The notes: generated by a model from the sequence alone, not told the origin. A stretch of DNA of 60,810 bases from Saccharospirillum sp. (GCA_022565595.1 JAIUML010000026.1:1-60810), one strand, 5' to 3'. Positions 1 to 9,025 are shown, numbered from the stretch's first letter. Numbers and translations are program-made.

Positions 1-298
1 AATCCCCCCCCCCCCAATCGAGAGCATTCTTTTGAATCTTTCTGAGTGACAATTTTTTATGCCGATGTGGCGGTGGATGATTCTGCTGTTAACAACGCTG
101 TCATGGCTGGTTGTTGAATGATTTTATGGCGGCAGTAATGGCAGATTATGGCCGTTCTGCTGAATGGGTATGTAGTCGTGCGTTACTTTATCGCCTTTCC
201 CAAAGGTGACGACTCGCGTTGAACGTGCAAGCGTTGATGTGCAGTCTGGTTGGGTGCCCTTTGGGCAGGCCCAACCATAAGTTTTTTTGAGGTGTGCC
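1..298. other. Intergenic region at window edge
   Basis: No gene can be supported here. The stretch opens with a run of 12 C (4-15). A 20-codon hydrophobic reading frame starts with ATG at 59 and stops at 121, but nothing else argues that it is translated. The only clear structure is the hairpin plus T-run at 248-288, listed separately. Confidence 0.6.
248..288 (+). terminator. Rho-independent terminator-like hairpin
   Basis: GGTTGGG (248-254) pairs with CCCAACC (269-275), and GCCC/GGGC pair inside around a TTT loop. A run of seven T follows at 282-288. The polarity suits a plus-strand transcript arriving from outside the window, not the minus-strand isomerase gene that ends at 299. Confidence 0.6.
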
Positions 299-1069
299 TT
301 AGTTGTTTCTAATGGCGTTGCACAACGTTAGAATCTGCACAAAGCCTTCTACATTCCATGCCGATCGACCGATAAAAAGTCCGTCGATGTGATGTTGTTC
401 GATTAAGTCGCAGGCGTTGTCGGGGTTGACGCTGCCACCATACAAGCAAGGCACGGTGTAACCGAGAGCCTCCTTCAGGACGGCTGAGATCTTCTTGTGA
501 CGGTCATTGGCGTATGCCGAAGAGGCTGGCCTGCCGTTTTCACCGATGGCCCAGACCGGCTCATAAGCGAACAGAATCTCGGGTTGGTGCTCCCTGGCAT
601 AGGCCAGACTGGGGTTGATGGCTGCCAATACCTGTGCAGACAATACCTCGTCGGCGCGATTATTATTAAGGTCGCTTTCGGTCTCACCGATGCAGACCAA
701 CGGTGTCAGGCCATGCTTCAGGGCAGACTGAACCTTCAGACCCACGGTTTCGTCTGTTTCTCCAAAATGCGTTCTACGCTCAGAATGCCCGATCTCGACC
801 AGATCAACCAGACAATCCTTCAGCATGAGCGGCGAGACTTCACCGGTCCAGGCGCCCGCTTCGGCCCAGTGCATGTTTTGCGCACCAACCTTTACTGGTG
901 TATTTGCCAATCGCTGTTTGACCTCCCGAATGTTGGTAAAAGAGGGGATGACGAATGGCGTTACTCTGTCAGAAAAGGCAACGGATGACAGCGCATCAGC
1001 GAACTGTACGGCCTCCGCCAGGGTTTTGTTCATCTTCCAACTGGTCCCGATCCACAGTGGTTTTTTCAC
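299..1069 (-). CDS. Triose-phosphate isomerase family protein, EryH/TpiA2-like
   Basis: 256 aa, the full length of a TIM-barrel triose-phosphate isomerase (glyceraldehyde-3-P/dihydroxyacetone-P interconversion, cytosol). Lys12, His95 in IGHSERR, the Glu170 base in AYEP, loop 6 (171-176) and the YGGS phosphate-binding loop (210-213) are visible. The usual GNWKMN box instead reads GTSWKMN, so the conserved active-site Asn is Ser. From memory, this box and the phrases VGAQNMHWA and AWTGEVSPLMLKD are typical of the second TPI (EryH, L-erythrulose-1-phosphate isomerase) that sits beside a DeoR regulator in tetritol catabolic loci. It is transcribed with the DeoR gene 4 bp upstream. Ordinary TPI is the alternative; the substrate cannot be settled from sequence. 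Confidence 0.9.
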   Translation of the reverse strand: MKKPLWIGTSWKMNKTLAEAVQFADALSSVAFSDRVTPFVIPSFTNIREVKQRLANTPVKVGAQNMHWAEAGAWTGEVSPLMLKDCLVDLVEIGHSERRTHFGETDETVGLKVQSALKHGLTPLVCIGETESDLNNNRADEVLSAQVLAAINPSLAYAREHQPEILFAYEPVWAIGENGRPASSAYANDRHKKISAVLKEALGYTVPCLYGGSVNPDNACDLIEQHHIDGLFIGRSAWNVEGFVQILTLCNAIRNN

Positions 1070-1073
1070 TTGG

Positions 1074-1838
1074 CTAATCCTCCGCTATGTAGACCTTGAC
1101 ACCCATTTCACGTAATTCGCGAATGCGGTGGTAAGGCAATTCATTACTGACGACGACGCCATCGAACGCATCCAGTCTGAAAAAACGATGCAAGGCCGTT
1201 TTCCCGAATTTGTGATGGTCTACCATCAGATAACTGACCGCAGACGAAGCGACCATTTGGCGCTTGGTTGTCAGGATCTCCTGATCCTGATGATAGGCAA
1301 TACCTGCTTCTATGGCTGAGGCTGAAACCAGTGCGACATCTGCCCTGAGGGCAGAAAGGGTGTTATGAGTCAGAACCCCAAAAAAGCCTTGATACTTCCT
1401 AGAGAAGCTTCCGCCCAGGGCGACCAGGTTAATTTCGGATTGGTCGGTGAGGGCGTTGATGATGGAAAGGTTGTTGGTGATCACGGTCAGGGGCTTTTTC
1501 TCGATCAGCCACGGCACAATGGTTTGCGAAGTCGTTCCGTCATCAATCATCACGCTGGTGCCGGGCTCGATGAACTGGGCCGCACGGCGCGTAATGCTGG
1601 CCTTTTCCTGAGCGGACAGTTGTGCCCGGTAACGGAAGTCGCTTTCAAACTGCCCGCTGGATTCGATAGAGGCACCGCCACGTAACTTGCGCAACAACCC
1701 GTCACTCTCCAGGAAGTCCAAGTCGCGGTGAATCGTCATTTTGGAGACGCTAAAACGCTCGGCTAGTTCATCCAGACTGGCAGAGCCTTGTGATATTAAA
1801 AACTCAACAATTTCAGCTCGACGGTCTTCAGGCTTCAT
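1074..1838 (-). CDS. DeoR-family transcriptional regulator
   Basis: 254 aa. An N-terminal DeoR helix-turn-helix (about residues 5-57, with SVSKMTIHRDLDFLE as recognition region) precedes a sugar-phosphate-sensing DeoRC domain containing the IDDGTTSQT phosphate-binding motif. Members of this family usually repress and are released by a phosphorylated sugar. The gene leads a two-gene operon with the isomerase and diverges from transketolase across a 106-bp AT-rich gap, so it most likely controls both units. The effector is not inferable; a tetrose or pentose phosphate would fit the neighbours. Confidence 0.93.
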   Translation of the reverse strand: MKPEDRRAEIVEFLISQGSASLDELAERFSVSKMTIHRDLDFLESDGLLRKLRGGASIESSGQFESDFRYRAQLSAQEKASITRRAAQFIEPGTSVMIDDGTTSQTIVPWLIEKKPLTVITNNLSIINALTDQSEINLVALGGSFSRKYQGFFGVLTHNTLSALRADVALVSASAIEAGIAYHQDQEILTTKRQMVASSAVSYLMVDHHKFGKTALHRFFRLDAFDGVVVSNELPYHRIRELREMGVKVYIAED

Positions 1839-1944
1839 GGCACATCTCTTTCCTGTTCATAGGTTAATATAACATTAATATGGTATAAATAACAAATAAA
1901 TGATATTTTAAGGAAAATAATCACATAAAGAGCGAGGAGCCCTC
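1839..1944. promoter_or_regulatory. Divergent deoR/tkt promoter-operator region
   Basis: Strikingly AT-rich compared with the flanking genes. It holds two direct copies of TTAATAT (1864-1870 and 1875-1881), spaced 11 bp start to start, that is, one helical turn apart, as expected for an operator. TATAAT-like hexamers lie in the same stretch. A good ribosome-binding site (GAGGAG) precedes the transketolase ATG at 1945. The regulator assignment is inferred from position only. Confidence 0.5.
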
Positions 1945-3969
1945 ATGACCAATCTTTCCCAATGCATTGCCACAGCCCAGAAAGATTTACCGCATTATCG
2001 GATGGCAAACTGTTTACGCAGCTTGGCGATTGATGCAGTTGAGAAAGCTCAGTCAGGACATCCGGGCGCCCCTATGGGATTGGCCGATGCGGCGACTGTT
2101 CTCTGGAGCAAGCATCTGAAGTTTGATTCACAGGCACCGGATTGGCCAGACCGAGATCGTTTTGTGCTTTCTAATGGTCACGCCTCAATGTTGCTCTACA
2201 GTGTGCTGTATTTGACCGGATACCCATCGATGACGCTGGACGACATCAAGGCCTTTCGTCAATGGGGTTCAAGCACGCCCGGCCATCCGGAATATGGTCA
2301 TACCCCGGGCGTTGAGGTAACCACTGGTCCGTTAGGACAGGGGCTTGCCAGTGCCGTAGGTATGGCCATCGCCGAGCGCTCGCTTCAGGCCCGATTTGGC
2401 CAGGATTTGGTAGACCATCGAACCTGGGTTATCTGTGGAGACGGCTGTTTGATGGAGGGCATTAGTCAGGAAGCGATCTCCCTGGCAGGGCACCTCAAAC
2501 TCGACAAACTGACCGTGTTGTACGACGACAATGGTATTTCTATCGACGGCTCTACCGATAAGGCCTTTACCGAGGATGTCGCGGGTCGTTTCGAGGCCTG
2601 TGGCTGGCATGTTATCAGCTGCGACGGTCACGACCATGAGGCGATAGACCGAGCAATAGTGGCGGCACGCCAGGAGACGGGGAAACCCAGTCTGGTCAAG
2701 CTGCGGACCCTGATTGGCTTTGGCTCACCCAACAAAAGTGGGCAGGAGTCCTCCCACGGGGCACCGCTGGGCAGTGATGAGCGACGCAAAACCCTGGACG
2801 CCCTGGGCTGGACTGTCGAACCCTTTGACATACCGGATACAGAGCGCCAGGCCTGGTTAAAAACCGCGCAAGGCGGTCAGCAAGCCCATCAAGAATGGGA
2901 AAAGCGTCTCGAAACTGCCGATGACGAGACTCGGGAGGCTTTTCTCAGGCAGACAGCGGGGCGGCTTCCCGAAACGGTGTCTGCAGCTGTTCAAGCAGCA
3001 AAGCAGTCGTTGATAGAACAACGCCCCACTCTGGCGACACGCAAGGCTAGCCAGATGGCGCTGTCACAATTGGCGGAGCAGATACCGGAACTGATTGGCG
3101 GCTCGGCAGACTTGACCGGCTCCAACCTGACTCGGGTGGATGCGGTAGGCAAGGATTTTCAGGCCGGTACCCCTGAGGGTCGCTATCTGAGCTACGGTGT
3201 TCGGGAGTTTGGCATGGCTGCCATGATGAATGGTATTGCCGCTCATGGTGGTTTGGTGCCCTATGGCGGAACATTCTTTGTGTTTTCAGACTATGCCCGT
3301 AATGCCATTCGATTGTCGGCCCTGATGAAGCTCGGTGTCATCTATGTGATGACGCACGACAGCATTGGCCTGGGCGAGGACGGGCCGACGCACCAGCCGG
3401 TGGAGCACCTGGCGAGCTTCCGGGCCATGCCCGGGGTCACTGTACTGCGCCCGGCAGATGCCGTTGAGACGCTGGAAGCCTGGCAGGTAGCTGTTAACAG
3501 CCGCCACACGCCGACCATGCTGGTGTTGTCCAGGCAGGCCGTTCCTGCATTACGAACTCAGGCGGGCGACAATCTGACTGCCAGGGGTGCCTATGTTATT
3601 CGTGAGTCTGGCCAGCAGCGGGATGCGACCATTATCGCCACCGGTACCGAGGTGTCTCTGGCTGTTCAGGCTGCAGAAAAGTTGCATGAACAGGGTATCA
3701 ATGCGGCTGTGGTGTCGATGCCTTCCTGGGAGCTTTTTGAACAGATGGACGCGCCTTACCGTGATGAGGTTCTGGGCGAAGCACCCCGTATCGCGGTGGA
3801 GGCTGCGAGTACGTTCGGCTGGGGCCGCTATGTTGGTAGCGAGTCGAATGTTGTCGGATTGAGCGGCTTTGGTGCTTCGGCACCAGCAGATAGACTCTAT
3901 CAGCATTTTCAGATCACCGAGGAAGCCATTATCGCTCGGGTGCAGGGCCTGCTCGGAGTGCACTCATGA
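1945..3969 (+). CDS. tkt: Transketolase
   Basis: 674 aa, the normal length for the thiamine-diphosphate enzyme that moves two-carbon units between sugar phosphates (xylulose-5-P, ribose-5-P, erythrose-4-P, fructose-6-P, sedoheptulose-7-P). Diagnostic segments are the N-terminal SGHPGAPMG, TTGPLGQG, the ThDP-binding GDGCLMEG and the pyrimidine-domain segment around DSIGLGEDGPTHQPVEH. Its stop overlaps the fructose bisphosphatase start (ATGA), so the two are translationally coupled. The divergent DeoR suggests inducible rather than housekeeping expression; whether the genome has another tkt cannot be seen here. Confidence 0.95.
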   Translation: MTNLSQCIATAQKDLPHYRMANCLRSLAIDAVEKAQSGHPGAPMGLADAATVLWSKHLKFDSQAPDWPDRDRFVLSNGHASMLLYSVLYLTGYPSMTLDDIKAFRQWGSSTPGHPEYGHTPGVEVTTGPLGQGLASAVGMAIAERSLQARFGQDLVDHRTWVICGDGCLMEGISQEAISLAGHLKLDKLTVLYDDNGISIDGSTDKAFTEDVAGRFEACGWHVISCDGHDHEAIDRAIVAARQETGKPSLVKLRTLIGFGSPNKSGQESSHGAPLGSDERRKTLDALGWTVEPFDIPDTERQAWLKTAQGGQQAHQEWEKRLETADDETREAFLRQTAGRLPETVSAAVQAAKQSLIEQRPTLATRKASQMALSQLAEQIPELIGGSADLTGSNLTRVDAVGKDFQAGTPEGRYLSYGVREFGMAAMMNGIAAHGGLVPYGGTFFVFSDYARNAIRLSALMKLGVIYVMTHDSIGLGEDGPTHQPVEHLASFRAMPGVTVLRPADAVETLEAWQVAVNSRHTPTMLVLSRQAVPALRTQAGDNLTARGAYVIRESGQQRDATIIATGTEVSLAVQAAEKLHEQGINAAVVSMPSWELFEQMDAPYRDEVLGEAPRIAVEAASTFGWGRYVGSESNVVGLSGFGASAPADRLYQHFQITEEAIIARVQGLLGVHS

Positions 3970-4967
3970 ACGACCGTCTGACCTTGCCATCGGATAAAGC
4001 TTGTAACAGCGAGACGTTGAACGAGTATCTGCAACGCGTCTTGACAGGTCATGAGCTTGAAACCGCCTTGCTTGACCTGTTCGATCGCCTGACCAGAGCA
4101 TCGGTCGGTATTGGCCAGCGTCTCGCCTATGGACACCTGTTGGGAGACCCAGCCAGGGTCGTCGGGGTGAATGACAGTGGTGATCGGCAAAAAGCCCTGG
4201 ACATCGGAGCGCACGAACACGTTCTCACTGCGTTGCAGGGGGCTTCGGTTCGCTCGGTGCTTTCTGAAGAAGCAGAGGCGGTGTTGCAGGTTGAAGAAGA
4301 CGGCCTGCTTGATCTGGTTATCGACCCGATCGACGGTTCAGGCAGCATTGGTATTGGCGCACCACTCGGTCTGCTGTTCGCTGTATTTCCAGCCGGGGAT
4401 TCCTTTCTCCGCTCCGGGCGGAGCATCATTGCGGCAGGTTATGTATCTTACGGCCATTCAGTAGACTTTGGCTTCAGTCTGGGCAATGGTGTAGCCATCG
4501 CTACGCTGGATGCGGAAACCAGTCTCTATCGAATCAATACCAGTGACGTGACCTTGCCGCAATCCCATCCGATGATCGCTTTCAACGCCTCGAACCACCG
4601 CCATTGGTCCGCCGGGTTACAGCGTTATGTTGTCGATATTCTGGCCGGAGAAAATGGCCCCTTGGGTAAAGATGTCAATATGCGCTGGTTGGCGGCGGCT
4701 GTGGGTGAATTGCACCGTATCATCAACCGGGGCGGCTTGTTCATGTATCCGGCGGACGCTCGTCCTGGTTTTGCTCAAGGTCATATCCGCTTGATTTACG
4801 AGGCTTTCCCAATCGCATGGTTGATCGAGCAAGCCGGAGGCAAAGCGATCGACGGCTTCGTAGACATTCTGGATAAGGTGCCCACCGAGCTTCATGAGAA
4901 AACGCCGTTGATGTTCGGTTCCAGCGACGACATCGACCGGCTTAAGCAATACCTCAGCACTGACTGA
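3966..4967 (+). CDS. fbp: Class I fructose-1,6-bisphosphatase
   Basis: 333 aa. Metal-binding signatures of class I FBPase are visible: SEE at 100-102 and DPIDGSGS (from Asp120), which corresponds to the DPLDGSSN box. The enzyme removes the 1-phosphate from fructose-1,6-bisphosphate; some relatives also act on sedoheptulose-1,7-bisphosphate. Coupled to transketolase by a 4-bp ATGA overlap, it resembles the cbbF/cbbT pairing of carbon-rearrangement operons, but no RuBisCO or phosphoribulokinase is present. With the isomerase next door it would help recycle triose and tetrose phosphates to hexose phosphate. Confidence 0.9.
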   Translation: MNDRLTLPSDKACNSETLNEYLQRVLTGHELETALLDLFDRLTRASVGIGQRLAYGHLLGDPARVVGVNDSGDRQKALDIGAHEHVLTALQGASVRSVLSEEAEAVLQVEEDGLLDLVIDPIDGSGSIGIGAPLGLLFAVFPAGDSFLRSGRSIIAAGYVSYGHSVDFGFSLGNGVAIATLDAETSLYRINTSDVTLPQSHPMIAFNASNHRHWSAGLQRYVVDILAGENGPLGKDVNMRWLAAAVGELHRIINRGGLFMYPADARPGFAQGHIRLIYEAFPIAWLIEQAGGKAIDGFVDILDKVPTELHEKTPLMFGSSDDIDRLKQYLSTD

Positions 4968-5056
4968 CTTTCCCTCCTGGCTTGGTGCGGTCGGACTCGA
5001 TTATACCGAGCACTTTAAAAAGCGGTTGACCGGGCCGTGAATTATCCGTACCTTAG

Positions 5057-5074
5057 AATGTAAGCGCTTACATT
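5057..5074. promoter_or_regulatory. LacI-type operator, perfect palindrome
   Basis: AATGTAAGCGCTTACATT is an 18-bp perfect palindrome with the central CG typical of LacI/GalR operators. It lies 79 bp upstream of the first ABC ATPase start. A near-copy precedes the GH16 gene at 7318-7335. The LacI-family gene at 9115 is the obvious candidate regulator. Confidence 0.8.
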
Positions 5075-5152
5075 ATGGTAAAACACTTACCGATGCCTGA
5101 GTACAGGGTGCGCCATCTCGGGTATTTGAAAACAATAAGTTGAGGTCTATCG

Positions 5153-6274
5153 ATGACAACCCGGTCCCAAACCGAGCCCGGTTCGGTGGTAGCGACATCC
5201 GCCGGCGCCAATGGTGCATTCAACAACCCTGGCCGGGCTGAGAATAAGTCCGAGCAGAAGCGCGACGGACAATACGGTGCTATAGCCTCGTTGCAGTCCA
5301 GCGCAGAGCCCCTGCTGGACATCCGCAACCTCAGTGTGGATTACGTCACCCCCAATGGCTTTGCCCGTGCCGTCAACAACGTCAGCCTGAGCATCCGGCC
5401 GGGCGAGACGCTTGGCCTGGCGGGCGAATCGGGCTGCGGTAAATCGACTCTGGCTTTTGCCGTTGCGCGTTTGCACAAGCCGCCCGCACTGATCTCCGAA
5501 GGGCAGATTCTGTACCAGAACCGGGATGTGCTGACCATGAAACCACGCGAGCTGCGCCGCTTCCGTTGGAATGAGGTTAGTCTGGTGTTTCAGAGCGCGA
5601 TGAACTCGCTGAACCCGGTGATCACCATTGGCGAGCAGATCATCGACGTACTGCTGGCACACCAGAAAATACGCTATGACGATGCCTGGTCGCGCGGCGA
5701 AAGCCTGCTGAAAACGGTCGGCATACACCCGAGCCGGATGAGCAGCTTTGCCCACCAGCTCAGTGGCGGCATGCGCCAGCGGGTGGTCATCGCCATTGCT
5801 CTGGCGCTGCAACCCAAGTTGATCATCATGGATGAGCCGACCACTGCGCTGGATGTGGTGGTTGAGCGCGAGATCATGGATGAGCTCTACCAGCTCAAGG
5901 ATCGCTTCGGCTTCTCAATACTCTTTATTAGCCATGATCTGAGCTTGATGGGCGAAATCGCCGACCGCATCGGCATCATGTACGGCGGCAAGCTGGTAGA
6001 ACTGGGCCCGGCGCGGGAGGTGTTCTACCACCCAAGCCACCCCTACACCCAGGGCCTGATCAACTCCTTTCCCACCATTCATGGCCCCAAGGACCGGCTG
6101 CATGGCATTGCCGGCAACCCGATCAACCTGCTTGAAACCCCTACCGGCTGCTATTTCCAGGAGCGCTGCCCCAGGGCGTTCCCGCTGTGCCATCAACGGG
6201 AACCCGAGTTGATTCAGGTAAAACCCTTACATCAGGCCGCCTGCCATGAACTGACTGAGGAGTCCTCGTCATGA
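5153..6274 (+). CDS. Opp/Dpp-type ABC transporter ATP-binding protein (OppD-like)
   Basis: 373 aa. Walker A GESGCGKST (91-99), signature LSGGMRQR (202-209) and Walker B LIIMDEP (222-228) define an ABC ATPase. The Cys-containing C-terminal oligopeptide-transporter extension (CYFQERCP and later Cys) marks the OppD/DppD branch, which in some members binds an iron-sulfur cluster. About 50 residues of low-complexity sequence precede the domain; the ATG at 5153 is kept because TGAGG lies 8-9 bp before it. Opp-type systems also import oligosaccharides, and the shared operator with the GH16 gene suggests beta-glucan oligomers. No permease or binding protein is encoded alongside. Confidence 0.9.
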   Translation: MTTRSQTEPGSVVATSAGANGAFNNPGRAENKSEQKRDGQYGAIASLQSSAEPLLDIRNLSVDYVTPNGFARAVNNVSLSIRPGETLGLAGESGCGKSTLAFAVARLHKPPALISEGQILYQNRDVLTMKPRELRRFRWNEVSLVFQSAMNSLNPVITIGEQIIDVLLAHQKIRYDDAWSRGESLLKTVGIHPSRMSSFAHQLSGGMRQRVVIAIALALQPKLIIMDEPTTALDVVVEREIMDELYQLKDRFGFSILFISHDLSLMGEIADRIGIMYGGKLVELGPAREVFYHPSHPYTQGLINSFPTIHGPKDRLHGIAGNPINLLETPTGCYFQERCPRAFPLCHQREPELIQVKPLHQAACHELTEESSS

Positions 6275-7266
6275 CGCAAAGCCAGGAACCCATTGTTTCC
6301 ATGCGTGGCGTGGTCAAGGATTTTCCGGTCAGTCAATCCTTCTTCAAGCCAACGGTCATGCGGGCGTTGAACGACGTCTCCTTTGACCTCTATCCGGGCG
6401 AGGCATTGGCCATTGTCGGTGAATCCGGCAGTGGTAAAAGCACCAGCGCGCGCATTCTGTCGCAAATCTATCAACACAACGAAGGGGAGGTACTCTACAA
6501 GGGCACGCCCATTCGAGACTACATGAGCGAGCACGGACAGCGCGCCTATGCACGCAAAGTGCAGATGATTTTTCAGGACCCGTTCGGCAGTTTGAACCCG
6601 GTGCACCGAATCTTCTATCAGATCGCCCGACCGTTGCAGTTGCACCAGGGCATCAAGGGGCGCAAGGCGTTGCGTGCCAGAGTGCTGGAGCTGTTGCGCA
6701 CTGTGGGTTTGAACCCGGCTGAAGACACGGCCCTCAAGTTCCCGCACGAACTCAGTGGCGGCCAGCGCCAGCGCGTTGCCATTGCCCGGGCCCTGGCGGT
6801 AGAGCCGGATGTGATTCTGGCCGATGAACCCATCTCCATGCTCGATGTCTCCATTCGGTTGGGTATCCTTAACCTGATGCTCGATCTGAAAGAGCAACAC
6901 GGTATCGCCTTCTTGTACATCACCCACGACATCGCCACGGCGCGCTATTTTGCTGAGCGCACGGCGGTCATGTACGTCGGCCACCTGGTCGAATGGGGCG
7001 ACAGCGATGCGGTGACCCAGAACCCGCAACACCCCTACACCCAGTTGCTGATCGCCGCCGTGCCCGAGCCCGGCGAGCAACGCAATCGGGACATCAGCCA
7101 GTACCAGAACAAGGCGGACATTCCCATGTGGCAACCCGAAAGCACCGGCTGCCCCTTCGCCGAACGCTGCCCTAAAGCCATGGCCGTGTGCCGCGAGACC
7201 TTGCCTCCGACTCGGCAACTGGCTGAGCAGCACTTTGTTCGTTGTCACCTGTTCACCGACGACTGA
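6271..7266 (+). CDS. Opp/Dpp-type ABC transporter ATP-binding protein (OppF-like)
   Basis: 331 aa. Walker A GESGSGKST (50-58), signature LSGGQRQRV and Walker B VILADEP are intact, followed by the oligopeptide-transporter C-terminal motif (CPFAERCP, then two further Cys). It overlaps the preceding ATPase by 4 bp (ATGA), so the two should form the heterodimeric motor of one importer at the inner membrane. As with its partner, the membrane subunits and solute-binding protein must come from elsewhere or have been lost. Substrate is inferred from the GH16/LacI neighbours only. Confidence 0.9.
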   Translation: MTQSQEPIVSMRGVVKDFPVSQSFFKPTVMRALNDVSFDLYPGEALAIVGESGSGKSTSARILSQIYQHNEGEVLYKGTPIRDYMSEHGQRAYARKVQMIFQDPFGSLNPVHRIFYQIARPLQLHQGIKGRKALRARVLELLRTVGLNPAEDTALKFPHELSGGQRQRVAIARALAVEPDVILADEPISMLDVSIRLGILNLMLDLKEQHGIAFLYITHDIATARYFAERTAVMYVGHLVEWGDSDAVTQNPQHPYTQLLIAAVPEPGEQRNRDISQYQNKADIPMWQPESTGCPFAERCPKAMAVCRETLPPTRQLAEQHFVRCHLFTDD

Positions 7267-7317
7267 AGCACCGAACTTCAGGATGAATCACCACAGATTC
7301 GCGGTTTTGCTGTCCGC

Positions 7318-7335
7318 AAATGTAAGCGCTTTCAT
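7318..7335. promoter_or_regulatory. LacI-type operator, imperfect copy
   Basis: AAATGTAAGCGCTTTCAT repeats the 5057-5074 palindrome with changes in the right half-site. It lies 41 bp upstream of the GH16 start, where bound repressor would block transcription. Together the two copies define a regulon containing the ABC ATPases and the glucanase. Confidence 0.72.
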
Positions 7336-7375
7336 CGCTTGGCGCTAACCCATAAAACAATAAGAGGATAAACCG

Positions 7376-9025
7376 ATGACACAGAGGAACACCCTGCGAC
7401 GGCTAAATGCTCGACCCGCGTTCACCCTGGTGGCCCTGACCGGGGCACTCATTCTGGCAGGCTGTAACGCCAATGGCGGCAATGGTAATGGCCAGACGGA
7501 CCCGGATGACAACGGCGACCAGAACGGTGACGACAACCTGACCACACCGGAGGTCTCACGCCACCACCCGGTTGACAAGGAATGGCGCCTGATCTGGTCG
7601 GACGAGTTCGATGGCCACGCCATCGACCCGGCCAAATGGAGTTTCGAACAGAACTGCTGGGGCGGCGGCAACGACGAGTTGCAGTGCTACACCAACAGGG
7701 ATGACAACGCCTACATTGAAGACGGCAGGCTGATCATCAAGGCGCAGCGTGAAGACTTCACCGGCCCGGCCGACACCGAAGACTCCGATGCCTACGACCC
7801 CGACAACACCCGTACCCAGCCCTACACCTCCGCCCGCCTGCGCACCATCAACAAGGGCGATTGGCGTTACGGCCGTTTTGAAATCCGCGCCAAATTGCCC
7901 CAGGGTCAGGGTACCTGGCCTGCCGTCTGGATGCTGCCGACAGACTGGGTTTACGGCGGCTGGGCGGCCTCCGGTGAAATCGACATCATGGAAGCGGTCA
8001 ATATTGGCACCCAGAGCGATGCCCCGGATGCCGAAGCCGGCACACCCGAGCATCGGGTTCATGGCACCCTGCATTATGGCCGTGCCTGGCCCAACAACGT
8101 CTATTCCGGCACTTCCTATGACTTCGGTCCGGACGAAAGCCCGGCCGATGGCTTCCATCACTACGCCATCGAATGGCAGGAAGGGGAAGTTCGCTGGTAT
8201 GTCGATGGTCAGCATTACGCCACCCACACCATGGACGGCTGGTACACCCAATACAAAGATGATGAAAGCGGCGAAATGGTCACTGGTGAAAATGCCGCCC
8301 CCTTCAACCAGGACTTTCACCTGATCATGAACCTGGCCGTTGGTGGCAACTGGGCTGGCGCCGTGAACGACGGCGGTGTCGATGAGTCCGTTTTCCCGCA
8401 GACATTCGAGATTGACTACGTCCGGGTTTATCAGTGCGATGTTGACGCCGTTACCGGCGCTGGTTGTGAAACCCGCTCGGAGGAGGCCACCCTGATTGAA
8501 GGCAATACCCCACCCGACATCATCGAACCGGACGAAGACCTTGGCGCCGCCCCGCTCTTTACCATTTTCGATGGTGAGCTCACCGCCGGCCTGGACTGGA
8601 ATGCTTACGACCCGAATAACGTGATCAACGCTACGCCTGGCACAGACGGTGACCGTCAATTCCTGAACATCGACAAGGCCGGCGCTACCGGGAACTTCTA
8701 CGCCAGCTACACCCCCAGGCTCGACCTCAGCCACTGGGGTGATGATGGAGACCTGGTGTTTGATTTGAGAGTCAACAGCCTGGACGAAGACGTGGCCTTG
8801 CTGGTCAAGATAGACGGCGGCTGGCCCAACGTCAGCGACCTGACCGTCACCTTGCCGGAAGTGGGTGCCTGGGCCGAAGTGCGGCTGAACATCGCCGATC
8901 TGGTCGCCAGTGGCAACTCCATCGTCGCCGGTTCAGTAGACCTGGCCGATGTTCTGAACCCGATAGTGTTCGAGCCTAACGGCGTCATGAACTTCGATGT
9001 CGCCAACATTCGCTACGAGCAATAA
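7376..9025 (+). CDS. GH16 endo-beta-glucanase lipoprotein with C-terminal Exop_C-like domain
   Basis: 549 aa. A signal peptide ends in the lipobox LAGC (Cys30), followed by an Asn/Gly/Asp-rich linker to about residue 60. A GH16 domain (about 65-355) carries the catalytic signature EIDIME: nucleophile Glu201, Asp203, acid/base Glu206. This family retains configuration and cuts beta-1,3 or beta-1,3/1,4 glucans such as laminarin. The last 160 residues form a separate beta-rich domain resembling the C-terminal domain of ExoP-type glucanases, probably carbohydrate-binding. Surface lipoprotein attachment fits extracellular digestion before uptake. Preceded by a LacI-type operator; the exact glucan is not determinable. 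Confidence 0.9.
   Translation: MTQRNTLRRLNARPAFTLVALTGALILAGCNANGGNGNGQTDPDDNGDQNGDDNLTTPEVSRHHPVDKEWRLIWSDEFDGHAIDPAKWSFEQNCWGGGNDELQCYTNRDDNAYIEDGRLIIKAQREDFTGPADTEDSDAYDPDNTRTQPYTSARLRTINKGDWRYGRFEIRAKLPQGQGTWPAVWMLPTDWVYGGWAASGEIDIMEAVNIGTQSDAPDAEAGTPEHRVHGTLHYGRAWPNNVYSGTSYDFGPDESPADGFHHYAIEWQEGEVRWYVDGQHYATHTMDGWYTQYKDDESGEMVTGENAAPFNQDFHLIMNLAVGGNWAGAVNDGGVDESVFPQTFEIDYVRVYQCDVDAVTGAGCETRSEEATLIEGNTPPDIIEPDEDLGAAPLFTIFDGELTAGLDWNAYDPNNVINATPGTDGDRQFLNIDKAGATGNFYASYTPRLDLSHWGDDGDLVFDLRVNSLDEDVALLVKIDGGWPNVSDLTVTLPEVGAWAEVRLNIADLVASGNSIVAGSVDLADVLNPIVFEPNGVMNFDVANIRYEQ

Noticed and set aside
4-15. Run of 12 C at the window start
   Set aside because: Could be phase-variable, but there is no associated gene in the window and long homopolymers at sequence edges are often errors.
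59-121. 20-codon hydrophobic peptide frame
   Set aside because: No ribosome-binding site and too short to judge; left as intergenic.
299-4967. Calvin-cycle (cbb) operon
   Set aside because: FBPase and transketolase are adjacent as in cbb operons, but no RuBisCO, phosphoribulokinase or CbbR is present; the regulator is DeoR type.
6232-7248. 338-codon minus-strand frame opposite the OppF-like ATPase
   Set aside because: The opposite strand has complete ABC ATPase motifs; this product has none.
7556-8734. 392-codon minus-strand frame opposite the GH16 gene
   Set aside because: Antisense shadow of a clear GH16 enzyme; composition is a mirror of its codons.
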